60,972 bases of DNA from Desulfurellaceae bacterium (GTDB taxonomy: Bacteria; Campylobacterota_A; Desulfurellia; Desulfurellales; Hippeaceae), in NCBI GenBank assembly GCA_015490005.1, contig WFYS01000081.1, positions 1 to 60,972 on the forward strand. The letters run 5' to 3'. The position numbers and the translations under genes are program-made. The notes under the pieces were generated by a model, which was not told where the DNA came from, made no database searches, and saw nothing but the letters and a program-made list of their open reading frames with translations. Below, piece by piece: positions 1 to 9,456 of the stretch (position 1 is the first letter of the stretch; each line of letters begins with the position of its first letter).

Positions 1-1892
1 ATCCAAAGGTATACTTTGTTGACAACTACCCTGCCATGACGACGCTTGATGCCTACTTTTGGTTAAGGTATGCAAAGGAGTATAAAAACGGCACATACTA
101 TAAATCGGATAACGACACGTTGAGGGCTTATCCTACAAGTACCGTGAAACCACATCCTGTACCATTGTTGAGTGCCATGATTAGCTGGTTTTCTTCTATT
201 TCTGGTAAATCGATCTACATGAGTGGTCTAATCTTGGTTTCTGTTCTTGCGGGTCTTTTTATTTTGCCTATGGTTTACTATTTTTGGCTGGCCGATATGC
301 CCATTGCCGGCTTAACGGGTGCCTTTGTCGGTGCTTTTTCTTGGATGTATGCCATAAGGACGGCAATGGGACGCGTTGACACGGATCTTTTACAGTTGTT
401 TTTTATGTTTTCTGGTTCTTTACTCATACTCCTTGCATCGGAAACAAAGAGTAGCCGAAGTAGGCTTATTTACTCTGCCCTTTTGGGGCTGAACTTCTTA
501 CTTTTTGGCTGGTGGTATGCCCATTACGGTATAGACGTTGTCTATCTTGCGCTTTTTGTCATTATGCTTTTGATACGCAAGATTGAACTCAAGCAAATAG
601 TTATTGCCACGCTGCTCTTTGTCATATTTGCAAACCCACTGTGGGTAATAGGTGGCTTTGGTGGCTTTGTGGATTTCTTTGTAAACTACGGCAAAATCAA
701 AAATGTTTCCACTGGAAATTTTCCCAATATTTTAAAAACAATAACAGAAGCGGAACATATCAGTCCTTCAAAGGTCGTTGTGTATATCCTATCTTCCAAA
801 TTATTGGACGGCGTTGGTTTAATCTTGTCTCTCGGTATGCTTTTTGCGCTCGGTTTGAGAGTTATACCTATCTTGCCCATTGTGTTACTAGGACTTTTAG
901 CTTTCAAGAGCTCAAATAGAACGGTTATGTTTTTAGCCCCGTTTGTTGGTGCTGGTTTAGGATTTGTGTTTGACATGATTTTTCGTAGATTAAATTTTAA
1001 AAGTTTAAAGACAATTTACTTAAATATCGCTTCGTTTTCTATAACTGCTGTCTTGATACTCGCTTTACTTCATGTAACTGCCTATAAATTTGTACCTCTT
1101 CCATCTATTCAAGCGCCAATTGTAAGTTCATTTTTGCAGATTAGAAAAAAAGTTCCTAAAGCTTCTGTATTTTCATGGTGGGATTACGGTTATGCCATAG
1201 AAGTTATGGATGGTTATGCCACATACCACGACGGTGGTGCACATGGCGGTGCGAGGACATATCTTGTTGCAAAGGCTTTCATTAGCGATAATGAAAGCCT
1301 TTTTTATCATATTATATCGTTCATGGATAGCTACGGTGTTAAGCCCATTATGAATGCTATTGAGAAAGATAATATTTCTGCAGGCATAGCTGTTAAAAAG
1401 GCACTTGACTACTCTAAACCAATAAAAGGTAAGAATAATTATGTTTTGTTTACTGAAGATATGATAGGTAAATACTATGCCATAAGTTATTTAGGCAGTT
1501 GGAATTTTAAAAATGAGAAATCCCATCCTGATGGGTATGCTATGTATTACTGTAGCGGATTTAAAAATGGTATATTCTATTGTAATAGGGGTTTAGTAGA
1601 TACCGAGCATGGATATATAAATAGAAAAATACCGATAAAGAGATTTTTGTGGATAGTTAACGGTCATATTAAAAAAGACATAAATTTTCATCCAAATGGT
1701 GTTAATGTTGAATTGTGCCTAACAAAAAAACCAAACTCTAACCAGTTGGATGTGGACTTTGTGCTTGTTTGCGATGATAAGGTGTTCAATAGCAACTTTA
1801 ACAGGATGTTTATTTTGGGTGACATAGATGAGAGTAAATTTGAGGAGGTTTATAATAATTTTCCTTATGCACGTATGTTTAAAGTTAAATAA
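1..1892 (+). CDS. STT3/PglB-family oligosaccharyltransferase, 5' end cut by window edge
   Basis: Membrane enzyme that transfers a lipid-linked glycan to asparagines of exported proteins on the outer face of the inner membrane. The frame is open to the left edge, and the first acidic loop motif (DAYF) comes right after the ATG at 36, so that ATG is internal and the gene begins outside the window. Visible family motifs are GRVDTD near 369-386, TITE at 738-749 (the TIxE motif) and the catalytic-site WWDYG at 1176-1190. A polytopic membrane region is followed by a soluble domain of about 240 residues. It precedes rpsB but is separated from it by a promoter. Family assignment is firm; the acceptor sequon and glycan cannot be read from DNA. 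Confidence 0.9.
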   Translation, partial: PKVYFVDNYPAMTTLDAYFWLRYAKEYKNGTYYKSDNDTLRAYPTSTVKPHPVPLLSAMISWFSSISGKSIYMSGLILVSVLAGLFILPMVYYFWLADMPIAGLTGAFVGAFSWMYAIRTAMGRVDTDLLQLFFMFSGSLLILLASETKSSRSRLIYSALLGLNFLLFGWWYAHYGIDVVYLALFVIMLLIRKIELKQIVIATLLFVIFANPLWVIGGFGGFVDFFVNYGKIKNVSTGNFPNILKTITEAEHISPSKVVVYILSSKLLDGVGLILSLGMLFALGLRVIPILPIVLLGLLAFKSSNRTVMFLAPFVGAGLGFVFDMIFRRLNFKSLKTIYLNIASFSITAVLILALLHVTAYKFVPLPSIQAPIVSSFLQIRKKVPKASVFSWWDYGYAIEVMDGYATYHDGGAHGGARTYLVAKAFISDNESLFYHIISFMDSYGVKPIMNAIEKDNISAGIAVKKALDYSKPIKGKNNYVLFTEDMIGKYYAISYLGSWNFKNEKSHPDGYAMYYCSGFKNGIFYCNRGLVDTEHGYINRKIPIKRFLWIVNGHIKKDINFHPNGVNVELCLTKKPNSNQLDVDFVLVCDDKVFNSNFNRMFILGDIDESKFEEVYNNFPYARMFKVK

Positions 1893-1893
1893 C

Positions 1894-1922
1894 TTGTAAA
1901 AGTTTTCCGTTTTGTATATAAA
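1894..1922 (+). promoter_or_regulatory. Candidate sigma-70 promoter for the rpsB gene train
   Basis: TTGTAA at 1894-1899 and TATAAA at 1917-1922 are separated by exactly 17 bases, in the only sizeable gap (126 bases) between the STT3 gene and rpsB. It would start a leader of roughly 90 bases. By-eye consensus match only. Confidence 0.5.
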
Positions 1923-1957
1923 TCTTGAAGACCACTCACATTCCCTTTAAGAAGGAT

Positions 1958-1975
1958 CTCCTCTAATTTGAGGGG
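1958..1975 (+). other. Small hairpin in the rpsB leader
   Basis: CTCCTC (1958-1963) can pair with GAGGGG (1970-1975) across a six-base TAATTT loop, with one G-U pair. The CTCC side could alternatively pair with the rpsB Shine-Dalgarno GGAGG at 2006-2010. A leader switch for S2 autoregulation is conceivable, but a stem this short may be chance. Confidence 0.22.
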
Positions 1976-2018
1976 TTAGGGGATGGTGGTAAAAAATCCT
2001 TTTTTGGAGGTTGAGTTT

Positions 2019-2789
2019 ATGTCGTATGTTACAATGAAAGAACTGCTTGAAGCGGGGGTTCATTTCGGCCATCAGACAAAACGTTGGAACCCAAAGATGA
2101 AGCCGTATATATTTGCGGCTCGTAAAGACATCCACATTATAGATTTGCAGAAAACCATTGTTTATTTTGACAAGGCCTATGAGTTTTTAGAAGAACTTGC
2201 GGCTCAGGGAAAGACCGTTCTATTTGTATGTACAAAAAAGCAGGGTAAAGAAGAGATTAAAGAGGCGGCACAATCATGCAATATGCCCTATGTTAATGAA
2301 AAATGGTTAGGTGGATTATTGACTAATTTCTCTACAATTCAGAAGAGTATTGCGAAGTTGGAATATTTAGAAGAGATGGAAGAAACAGGAGAGATCACAG
2401 CTTACACCAAGAAAGAGCAGAAAATTCTCAGAAAGAGAAAAGAAAAGTTACAGAGATATTTAGAGGGCATAAGGGATATAAAAGTGTTACCAGATGCCTT
2501 ACTTGTTATAGATGTGAAAAGGGAAGAGTTGGCTGTAAAGGAAGCTAATAAGCTAGGTATTCCCATCGTAGCCCTCGTTGATACAAATTGTGACCCTGAC
2601 CCTATAGATTACATAATACCTGGTAACGATGATGCAATTAGGTCTATTAAACTTGTTGCTTCAAAATTTGCAGAAGCAGTAAATAACGGTCGTGCAAGAT
2701 ATGAAAAAGAGATTGAACTTAAGCAGGAAGAAGAGGCTTTTGAAGAGGGAAGAACTGAGAAATTAGAAGCTGAAGAGGAGGAAGAGTAA
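2019..2789 (+). CDS. rpsB: 30S ribosomal protein S2
   Basis: Structural protein of the small ribosomal subunit. The 256-residue product begins [19 protein letters not shown], the usual S2 start, and continues with the RWNPKM and [15 protein letters not shown] blocks. An in-frame ATG at 1983 would add 12 residues unlike the family; the ATG at 2019 has GGAGG eight bases upstream and is preferred. The C-terminus is a long acidic tail ending in a run of glutamates. It is followed after two bases by tsf, the near-universal pairing, and is the first gene of a very long plus-strand series. Confidence 0.98.
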   Translation: MSYVTMKELLEAGVHFGHQTKRWNPKMKPYIFAARKDIHIIDLQKTIVYFDKAYEFLEELAAQGKTVLFVCTKKQGKEEIKEAAQSCNMPYVNEKWLGGLLTNFSTIQKSIAKLEYLEEMEETGEITAYTKKEQKILRKRKEKLQRYLEGIRDIKVLPDALLVIDVKREELAVKEANKLGIPIVALVDTNCDPDPIDYIIPGNDDAIRSIKLVASKFAEAVNNGRARYEKEIELKQEEEAFEEGRTEKLEAEEEEE

Positions 2790-2791
2790 TT

Positions 2792-3388
2792 ATGGCTAAT
2801 ATAACAGCACAGATGGTGAAAGAGTTGAGGGAGAGAACAGGCGCAGGAATGATGGCTTGCAAGAAAGCACTTCAGGAAACAGACGGTGACATTGAAAAGG
2901 CAATAGACAAACTCAGGGAAATGGGTCTTGCATCTGCTGCTAAAAAAGCTGGAAGGGAAGCTAAGGAGGGAAAAGTAACAAGCTACATACACGCAGGCGG
3001 TAAAATAGGTGTATTGGTTGAAATAAACTGTGAAACCGATTTTGTCGCCAACACGGATGATTTTAATAATTTGTGTAAAGATATAGCTATGCATATAGCT
3101 GCTGCAAACCCACAGTACGTTTCAAGGGAAGAAGTTCCAGAGGATGTTTTAGAAAAAGAAAAGAACATTATGAAGGAACAGTTAAAACAGCAAGGCAAAC
3201 CCGAGAATATACTGGATAAAATCGTAGAAGGAAAGATAGATAAGTTTTACGAGGAGACATGCTTGCTCGATCAGCAATTTATTAAAGATGACAGCTTGAA
3301 AATCAAGGACCTCATTCAAAATATAATTGCTAAACTGGGAGAGAATGTTGTTGTAAGGAGATTTGCTAGATTTCAAATAGGTGAATAG
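2792..3388 (+). CDS. tsf: Translation elongation factor Ts
   Basis: Guanine-nucleotide exchange factor that recharges EF-Tu with GTP. The 198-residue product has an N-terminal UBA-like domain ([19 protein letters not shown], about residues 9-27), then the conserved NCETDFVA segment near residue 79 and a dimerisation-type C-terminus. It is the short form, close to the Thermus length and well below the roughly 280 residues of E. coli EF-Ts. Shine-Dalgarno GAGGAGG lies inside the rpsB 3' end. It sits between rpsB and pyrH, as in most bacteria. Confidence 0.97.
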   Translation: MANITAQMVKELRERTGAGMMACKKALQETDGDIEKAIDKLREMGLASAAKKAGREAKEGKVTSYIHAGGKIGVLVEINCETDFVANTDDFNNLCKDIAMHIAAANPQYVSREEVPEDVLEKEKNIMKEQLKQQGKPENILDKIVEGKIDKFYEETCLLDQQFIKDDSLKIKDLIQNIIAKLGENVVVRRFARFQIGE

Positions 3389-3391
3389 GGG

Positions 3392-4105
3392 ATGAATGAG
3401 CCTGTATTTAAAAGAATCTTGTTGAAATTGAGTGGGGAGGCCCTTATGGGCTCCCTTTCATATGGAATTTGTGAAGACACTATAAATGGAATATCCGAGC
3501 AGATAAAAGATGTGAAAGAACTTGGTGTTGAAGTATGCACGGTTATTGGTGGTGGCAATATTTTTAGAGGTGTTAAAGGCGCGGCTATGGGTATGGACAG
3601 GGCAAGTGCTGACTATATGGGCATGCTCGCAACTGTTATAAATGGATTGGCTTTACAGGATGCGCTTGAGAAGAAAGGTGTACAGACCCGCGTGATTAGT
3701 GCCATAGAGATGCGCGAAATATCGGAGCCCTATATTAGGCGTAGGGCGCTAAGGCATCTTGATAAGGGAAGAGTTGTTATATTCGTCGCTGGAACGGGTA
3801 ACCCATACTTTACAACAGATACCGCGGCATCTCTGAGGGCTATGGAGATGGGTGCGGATGTTATACTGAAGGCTACAAAGGTGGACGGAGTTTATGATAA
3901 AGATCCAATGATTTATGAAGATGCTAAACGTATAAAAACAATAACGTACATCGAGGTTTTAGATAAGAGTTTAAAAGTTATGGACTCTACAGCTATATCT
4001 ATGTGTATGGAAAATCATATGCCAATAATAGTGTTTTCAATTAAAGAATATGGTGCTTTAAAGCGTATAGTGCTGGGGGAAAATATAGGAACTTTGGTTA
4101 AGTAA
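3392..4105 (+). CDS. pyrH: UMP kinase
   Basis: Cytosolic hexameric enzyme that phosphorylates UMP to UDP with ATP in pyrimidine nucleotide synthesis. The 237-residue length is normal. It opens with the family signature [12 protein letters not shown], followed by the glycine-rich IGGGNIFRG loop near residue 51, [18 protein letters not shown] in the centre and [12 protein letters not shown] near residue 134. It follows tsf by three bases and precedes frr by 16. No oddities seen. Confidence 0.97.
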   Translation: MNEPVFKRILLKLSGEALMGSLSYGICEDTINGISEQIKDVKELGVEVCTVIGGGNIFRGVKGAAMGMDRASADYMGMLATVINGLALQDALEKKGVQTRVISAIEMREISEPYIRRRALRHLDKGRVVIFVAGTGNPYFTTDTAASLRAMEMGADVILKATKVDGVYDKDPMIYEDAKRIKTITYIEVLDKSLKVMDSTAISMCMENHMPIIVFSIKEYGALKRIVLGENIGTLVK

Positions 4106-4121
4106 CTCTAAGGAGGCTGTT

Positions 4122-4691
4122 ATGGGTGTAGAGGGGTCAGGAGATGTTTTAAAAGCAGCTGAAGATGAAATGAAAAAAACCATTAATTCGTATAAAAAGT
4201 ATCTATCTACTGTTAAAACTGGCAGGGCGCATACGTCAATATTTGAAAATTTGAAGGTGGAGGCGTATGGACAGCAAATGCAGCTTAAACAACTTGCAAC
4301 GATCTCTACTCCTGACGCTACAACGATTGTTATTCAACCATGGGACACTTCCGTTATAAAAGAGATTGAAAAAACAATTCTAAAGGAAAATATGGGTTTT
4401 ACTCCGCAAAATGATGGTAAGGTGATTAAGATTATTATACCACCGATGACAGAAGAGGATAGAAAGAAAGTTGTTAAACTAATGAAACAGGAGACAGAAT
4501 CGTATAGAGTTGCCATAAGGAATGCTCGCAAAAAGGCTTTAAAAATTATTAAAGATATGGAAAAAGAAAAAATAATATCGGAGGATGAATCTAAAAAGTC
4601 TGAAAAAGATATTCAGAAGCTTGTAGAAAAATATTCAAAAAGAATAGATGATATGTTTTTAGATAAAGAGAAAGAGATACTCAGTATTTGA
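4122..4691 (+). CDS. frr: Ribosome recycling factor
   Basis: Splits the post-termination ribosome together with EF-G. The 189-residue product shows the family pattern: an N-terminal helix, the TGRAHTSIFENLKVEAYG segment near residue 28, LATISTPDATTIVIQPWD in the beta domain, and a basic C-terminal helical part with NARKKALKIIK. The ATG at 4122 has AAGGAGG a few bases upstream. Its stop shares one base with the uppS start (TGATG), so the two are probably translationally coupled. Confidence 0.97.
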   Translation: MGVEGSGDVLKAAEDEMKKTINSYKKYLSTVKTGRAHTSIFENLKVEAYGQQMQLKQLATISTPDATTIVIQPWDTSVIKEIEKTILKENMGFTPQNDGKVIKIIIPPMTEEDRKKVVKLMKQETESYRVAIRNARKKALKIIKDMEKEKIISEDESKKSEKDIQKLVEKYSKRIDDMFLDKEKEILSI

Positions 4692-5395
4692 TGCAAGAGA
4701 ATTTTCCAAAACATGTTGCCGTTATCATGGATGGTAACGGTAGATGGGCCACATCTTTAGGTAAGAAAAGGACTTATGGTCACTATATAGGGTCTTTAGT
4801 TGTAGATAAAATTACCAAAAGCGCTGCCAAAATAGGGATAAAGTATTTGACTTTATATGCATTCTCGACAGAGAATTGGAGCAGACCAAAGAGCGAAGTT
4901 AGGTTTTTAATGGCTCTTCTTAAAACTCAGCTAAGGAAAAAAGAACGTCTTTTTGAAGATAATAATGTTAAATTCGGTGTTATAGGTAATCTTTCTGCTT
5001 TTGATAGCAGGATTGTTGAAGTGATAAATGGTTTAATTAAAAAGACAGCGAATAATAATGGCATGAAACTAAATCTTGCCTTAAATTACGGCGGTAAGTA
5101 TGAAATAGTGCAAGCTGTTAAAAAAGTATGTGAAGATGCTAAAAATAAATATCTAAATATAGATAATATCGATGAAAAGATTTTTGAAAGATACTTGTAT
5201 ACACACGATATGCCAGATGTAGACCTTTTAATTAGAACAGGTGGTGAAAAGAGAATTAGCAATTTTTTGCTCTGGCAGTCTTCCTATGCCGAGTTTGTTT
5301 TTTTTGATAAACACTGGCCTGAGTTTACAGAGGATGACCTAGTAGCTGCAATTGATGAATTTAAACAACGTAAAAGAAGATTTGGCGGATTGTGA
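4691..5395 (+). CDS. uppS: Undecaprenyl diphosphate synthase
   Basis: Cis-prenyltransferase that makes the C55 lipid carrier for peptidoglycan and LPS (and probably for the STT3 glycan donor). Key motifs are HVAVIMDGNGRWA with the catalytic Asp, FSTENWSRP, and LLIRTGGEKRISNFLLWQ. The usual RTSGE reads RTGGE here, a mild change. I chose the ATG at 4691, which overlaps the frr stop by one base; an in-frame TTG just upstream at 4688 is the alternative. It is followed by cdsA with a four-base GTGA overlap. Confidence 0.96.
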   Translation: MQENFPKHVAVIMDGNGRWATSLGKKRTYGHYIGSLVVDKITKSAAKIGIKYLTLYAFSTENWSRPKSEVRFLMALLKTQLRKKERLFEDNNVKFGVIGNLSAFDSRIVEVINGLIKKTANNNGMKLNLALNYGGKYEIVQAVKKVCEDAKNKYLNIDNIDEKIFERYLYTHDMPDVDLLIRTGGEKRISNFLLWQSSYAEFVFFDKHWPEFTEDDLVAAIDEFKQRKRRFGGL

Positions 5396-6174
5396 AAAAA
5401 AGAATTTTATCCTCATTAATCCTAATTCCTTTAGTTGTGTACATAGTTCTTTGGTCAGATATATTTTATGCTAAGTTATCACTGTTGCTTGTTGGTGGCC
5501 TAGGTTATTCTGAATGGCTGGGGCTAGATTTAAAACAATTTGACTTTAAAAAGTCTGTGTATTTGTCTTGTTATCTTGTTTCCGCTTTCGTTTTTATGTT
5601 TTATGAATCATCGTTTTTGAACGTTCTATTTTTATGTTTGACAGTTCATATGATTATGAGTTTTTATTCAGTTGAAAACAGGAGTTTTTTGAAACTTCAG
5701 TATTATTTCGTTGGTATATTTTACATCCTTCTTTATACTTTTGCCATTTTCTTAATGGAGTTGAAAAACGGTAGATTCCTTTTGTTGATTCTTTTTGTAT
5801 CCATCTGGTCTGGAGATACATTTGCATACTTCTGTGGCAAGGGATTTGGAAAAATCAAGCTTGCTCCCATAATTAGCCCAAAAAAGACCGTTGAAGGAGC
5901 GGTATGTGGTATAATTGGTGGAACTTTTGTCGGTGTTGCTTTTGGAATGTTGTTAAAGATTGACTTTGTTGACGTACTTTTGGTTGCTTTTATATCTAAC
6001 GTTTTTGGGATTTTGGGAGATTTAGCAGAATCTGTACCTAAACGCTTTTTTGGTAAAAAGGATTCATCCAATTTAATTCCCGGTCATGGTGGTATTTTAG
6101 ACCGTTTGGATAGTTTTGCATTTGCAGTCTTTTTTTCCTATTTGGTGTTGTTATGCAAAGACTGGTTGTTTTAG
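5392..6174 (+). CDS. cdsA: Phosphatidate cytidylyltransferase (CDP-diglyceride synthase)
   Basis: Integral membrane enzyme that makes CDP-diacylglycerol from CTP and phosphatidate, the substrate of pgsA further along this gene train. The 260-residue protein is mostly hydrophobic helices. It ends with the family signature: SVPKRFFGKKDSS, then LIPGHGGILDRLDS. The start is GTG, interlocked with the uppS stop (GTGA), and the gene runs 22 bases into dxr. Confidence 0.95.
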   Translation: MKKRILSSLILIPLVVYIVLWSDIFYAKLSLLLVGGLGYSEWLGLDLKQFDFKKSVYLSCYLVSAFVFMFYESSFLNVLFLCLTVHMIMSFYSVENRSFLKLQYYFVGIFYILLYTFAIFLMELKNGRFLLLILFVSIWSGDTFAYFCGKGFGKIKLAPIISPKKTVEGAVCGIIGGTFVGVAFGMLLKIDFVDVLLVAFISNVFGILGDLAESVPKRFFGKKDSSNLIPGHGGILDRLDSFAFAVFFSYLVLLCKDWLF

Positions 6175-7304
6175 GTTCTACAGGATCTATAGGAAAAAAT
6201 ACCCTTGATATAGCAAGAAGAACACAAAAATTTGATGTTGTTGGGTTAAGCTGTTTTAGAGATACAGACGCTTTGATTGAGCAAATAGATGAGTTTAAAC
6301 CTAAGTTTGTTTGCGTGGTTGATAGGGAATTTGCAAAGAGGGTTAAGCAGAGGTTTCATTATTTAGAGATTTTGGAAGGCAAGGATGGCCTTGTCGAGAT
6401 GGTTCAGAGGAATGATGTAGATTTTGTCGTTAATGCTCTAGTAGGCACGGCAGGCCTTTTACCTACATACTATACAATTATTTCCAAGAAAAAATTGGCT
6501 TTGGCAAACAAAGAGAGTCTTGTTATAGCTGGGAAAATAATCAAAGATTTGGCAAAAGCTAAGAATGTCGAGATAACGCCCATAGATTCTGAACATTCGG
6601 CTATTTATCAATGTCTTGAGGGGAGAAGAAAAGAGGATGTGGAAAAATTGATATTAACTGCATCCGGAGGTCCTTTTTTTAAAAGAAAAGATTTTGATAG
6701 TATAACTGTGGACGAAGCCTTGTCACATCCAAACTGGAATATGGGAAAAAAAATCACAATAGATTCTGCAACAATGATGAACAAAGGTTTCGAAATTATT
6801 GAGGCGCATTGGTTATTTGATATTCCATATAAAAAAATAGATGTTGTTATTCATAAAGAAAGTATCGTCCATTCAGCAGTTGAGTTTGTTGATGGCTCTA
6901 TTATAGCGCAAATTGCAAATCACGATATGAGGATACCAATAGCCTATGCCTTATTTAAACCCAAAAGGGTAAGTTTGCCTTTTAAACTGGATATTGCATC
7001 CGTTGGTAACTTAAGTTTTGAAAAACCTGATTTTAGGAAGTTTCCAACTTTAACGTTCGCTTACAAAGCTTTAAGGGAAGAGAAAAAGAATCTTGGACTT
7101 GTGTTAAATGTAGCAGATGAGTTGGCGGTAAGTGCTTTTCTTGAGAGAAAAATACGTTTTAAGGATATTTTTGTTATTTTGGAAAAATCTGTGGAAATGT
7201 TTGAAAGCAAAATTCCTAGTGATATACTTGACGTTGAACAGCAAATAGAGTGGGTAAGAATTGGTGTTTTAGAACTTATAAATAAAATTGGGGGTTCAAA
7301 GTGA
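6153..7304 (+). CDS. dxr: 1-deoxy-D-xylulose 5-phosphate reductoisomerase
   Basis: NADPH-dependent second step of the MEP isoprenoid pathway, giving 2-C-methyl-erythritol 4-phosphate. The Rossmann GSTGSIGKNTLD motif is at residues 8-19. ALANKESLV, PIDSEHSA (metal and substrate site), LTASGGPF, HPNWNMGKKITIDSATMMNKG and EAHWLF follow in order. At 383 residues it is a normal length. With ispG and uppS nearby, the window supplies first-half, late and product steps of isoprenoid synthesis. It starts inside the cdsA 3' end and ends in a GTGA overlap with rseP. Confidence 0.97.
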   Translation: MQRLVVLGSTGSIGKNTLDIARRTQKFDVVGLSCFRDTDALIEQIDEFKPKFVCVVDREFAKRVKQRFHYLEILEGKDGLVEMVQRNDVDFVVNALVGTAGLLPTYYTIISKKKLALANKESLVIAGKIIKDLAKAKNVEITPIDSEHSAIYQCLEGRRKEDVEKLILTASGGPFFKRKDFDSITVDEALSHPNWNMGKKITIDSATMMNKGFEIIEAHWLFDIPYKKIDVVIHKESIVHSAVEFVDGSIIAQIANHDMRIPIAYALFKPKRVSLPFKLDIASVGNLSFEKPDFRKFPTLTFAYKALREEKKNLGLVLNVADELAVSAFLERKIRFKDIFVILEKSVEMFESKIPSDILDVEQQIEWVRIGVLELINKIGGSK

Positions 7305-8386
7305 CTTGGCTTTACGGAATATTAGGTCTAATTTTTATGGTTATTATACATGAATTTGGTCATTTTATTGTTGCGAAGATATTGGGAGTTGGAGTTGAGC
7401 GTTTTTCCATCGGTTTTGGCCCTGTTCTTTTCAAGGTTAAGCCAAAAAAGACAGAATATGCCCTATCACTTGTTTTGCTTGGTGGATATGTTAAGCTAAA
7501 AGGTGAGAGTGAAGAAGAAAATGTTGAGGATGAGTCAGACGCATTCTACGCACAACCACTATGGAAACGCTTTTTAATCGTTTTGGCTGGTCCTATGTTT
7601 AATATTTTTTCTGCCATAATTTTTATGATGATTGCGTATCATATCGGCGTGAATTCCCTTGCTCCTAAAGTTGGCAAGGTTTTGCCTAATTCTGAAGCCC
7701 AAAGGATTGGTTTACAAAAAGGAGATACTATCGTTGCCATCAACAATATAAAAATTAATACATGGAGGGAGATGTCAAAGATTATAAAATCTCATCCAGG
7801 AAAACCTGTGCTTCTAAAAATAAATAGAAATGGTAGAATTTTGATTTTAAAGGCTGTTCCTCAGGGTAAAACAATTACAGATTTGTTAGGCTATAAACGT
7901 TATGTTGGATTGCTTGGTATTTTGCCGAGTGGGGATGAGATTGTTGTAAAGTATGGACTTGCAAAGAGTGTTGGTCTTGGTTTTGAAAAGACTGTTTACA
8001 TAACAAAGGTCACTATTATTGGCATTGTTAGACTAATAGAGCATGCAATTCCTTCGAGTAGCATAGGTGGGCCTATAATGATTGTAGATATAGCTGGAAA
8101 AGCAGCAGAGGCAGGAATTGGCGCATTTTTGATTTTTATAGCAATAATAAGTATAAACCTTGGTCTTTTGAATTTACTGCCCATACCCGTTTTGGATGGT
8201 GGTCATTTGATGTTCTACACAGTTGAGGCAATTAAGGGTAAACCTGTAAGTAGAAGAACACAAGAGAACTTTCAAAAGATTGGTATTGCCATACTGTTGG
8301 CTTTGATGATATTTGCGTTTTTCAACGATTTTAGGCGGTACGGTGTAACAAAGTATGTTGAGAATAAGATAGAGCATGTTAGATGA
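7301..8386 (+). CDS. rseP: Site-2 protease RseP (RIP metalloprotease)
   Basis: Inner-membrane zinc protease that cuts transmembrane segments of anti-sigma factors or signal-peptide remnants. The HEFGH zinc motif is at residues 17-21 in the first helix. A PDZ domain lies at about residues 115-190. The second metal-ligand motif, LLPIPVLDGGH, is near residue 295 in a C-terminal helix. At 361 residues it has one PDZ domain rather than the two of E. coli RseP. GTG start, overlapping the dxr stop; the end overlaps ispG by four bases (ATGA). The target anti-sigma factor is not in this window. Confidence 0.95.
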   Translation: MTWLYGILGLIFMVIIHEFGHFIVAKILGVGVERFSIGFGPVLFKVKPKKTEYALSLVLLGGYVKLKGESEEENVEDESDAFYAQPLWKRFLIVLAGPMFNIFSAIIFMMIAYHIGVNSLAPKVGKVLPNSEAQRIGLQKGDTIVAINNIKINTWREMSKIIKSHPGKPVLLKINRNGRILILKAVPQGKTITDLLGYKRYVGLLGILPSGDEIVVKYGLAKSVGLGFEKTVYITKVTIIGIVRLIEHAIPSSSIGGPIMIVDIAGKAAEAGIGAFLIFIAIISINLGLLNLLPIPVLDGGHLMFYTVEAIKGKPVSRRTQENFQKIGIAILLALMIFAFFNDFRRYGVTKYVENKIEHVR

Positions 8387-9456
8387 GTTTAATAAGAAGG
8401 AAAGTAACTAAACAGATAAAAGTAGGTGACGTTAAAATAGGTGGAGAAGCGCCGATAGCAGTCCAATCCATGACAAATACAGACACAAGGGATGTAATGG
8501 CTACACTTAATCAAATTAACAGGCTTTATGAAGCGGGCTGTGAGATTGTTAGATGTGCTGTTATTGATGAGGAAGCTGCGAAGGCATTGAAAATTATAAA
8601 GGAAAAAAGCCCAATGCCTGTGATTGCTGATATACATTTTAACCATAGACTTGCAATTTTATCTATAGAAAGTGGTGTGGACTGCGTGAGAATAAACCCT
8701 GGCAATATCGGTTCGTTTGATAAAGTAAAGGAGATTTTAAAGGCTGCTTATGAGCATGAAATACCTTTGAGAATTGGTGTTAACAGCGGGTCGCTTGAGA
8801 AAGATTTGCTTGATAAATACAATGGACCTACTGCGAATGCTATGGTTGAAAGTGCCTACAGATGGGTAAAGAAAATTGAAGATGCCAATTTTACTAATAT
8901 GAAGGTGTCGATTAAATCGTCGGATCCTTTAACGACTATTGAGTGTAATGAGAAAATATCTGAGTTCATAGATTATCCTCTGCATTTGGGTGTTACAGAG
9001 GCTGGGAGTTCAAGAGAAGGAGTAATTAAGTCGGTTTCGGCTTTGAGTGTTTTACTGAGAGAAGGTATAGGTGATACAATAAGAATATCATTGAGTGAGC
9101 CACCGGAAAAAGAGATTGATGTTTGCTATGAATTGCTCAATGCTTTGGGACTCAGAAAAAAGAAATCGATTGACTTTGTTTCTTGCCCCACGTGTGGTAG
9201 AATTGAGATTGATTTAATAGCTTTGGTAAATGAGCTAAAAAAGAGACTTTCCAATATAAAGAAGCCCATAAAAGTAGCAGTGATGGGGTGTGTAGTGAAT
9301 GCCATCGGTGAATCAAAAGAGGCGGATTTGGCCATAGCGGGTGGTAGACATTTTGGTTTGATTATAAAAAGGGGCGAGAAGGTTAAGAAAGTAAGGGAAG
9401 AATTTCTTGTTGATGAATTTGTTAAGGTGGTAGAGAAATATGCCGAAGAGGTTTAA
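8383..9456 (+). CDS. ispG: 4-hydroxy-3-methylbut-2-enyl diphosphate synthase
   Basis: [4Fe-4S] enzyme of the MEP pathway that reductively dehydrates the cyclic diphosphate, using ferredoxin or flavodoxin electrons. The TIM-barrel part carries the APIAVQSMTNTDTRD start, ADIHFNHRLA and RINPGNIG. The cluster ligands are in CPTCGR near residue 266 and VMGCVVNAIGE near residue 304. The 357-residue length is the short bacterial form. It overlaps rseP and the following TPR gene. Confidence 0.97.
   Translation: MSLIRRKVTKQIKVGDVKIGGEAPIAVQSMTNTDTRDVMATLNQINRLYEAGCEIVRCAVIDEEAAKALKIIKEKSPMPVIADIHFNHRLAILSIESGVDCVRINPGNIGSFDKVKEILKAAYEHEIPLRIGVNSGSLEKDLLDKYNGPTANAMVESAYRWVKKIEDANFTNMKVSIKSSDPLTTIECNEKISEFIDYPLHLGVTEAGSSREGVIKSVSALSVLLREGIGDTIRISLSEPPEKEIDVCYELLNALGLRKKKSIDFVSCPTCGRIEIDLIALVNELKKRLSNIKKPIKVAVMGCVVNAIGESKEADLAIAGGRHFGLIIKRGEKVKKVREEFLVDEFVKVVEKYAEEV

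Noticed and set aside
1983-2018. Earlier in-frame ATG for rpsB
   Set aside because: The added 12 residues do not match S2 proteins, while the ATG at 2019 has a well-placed GGAGG.
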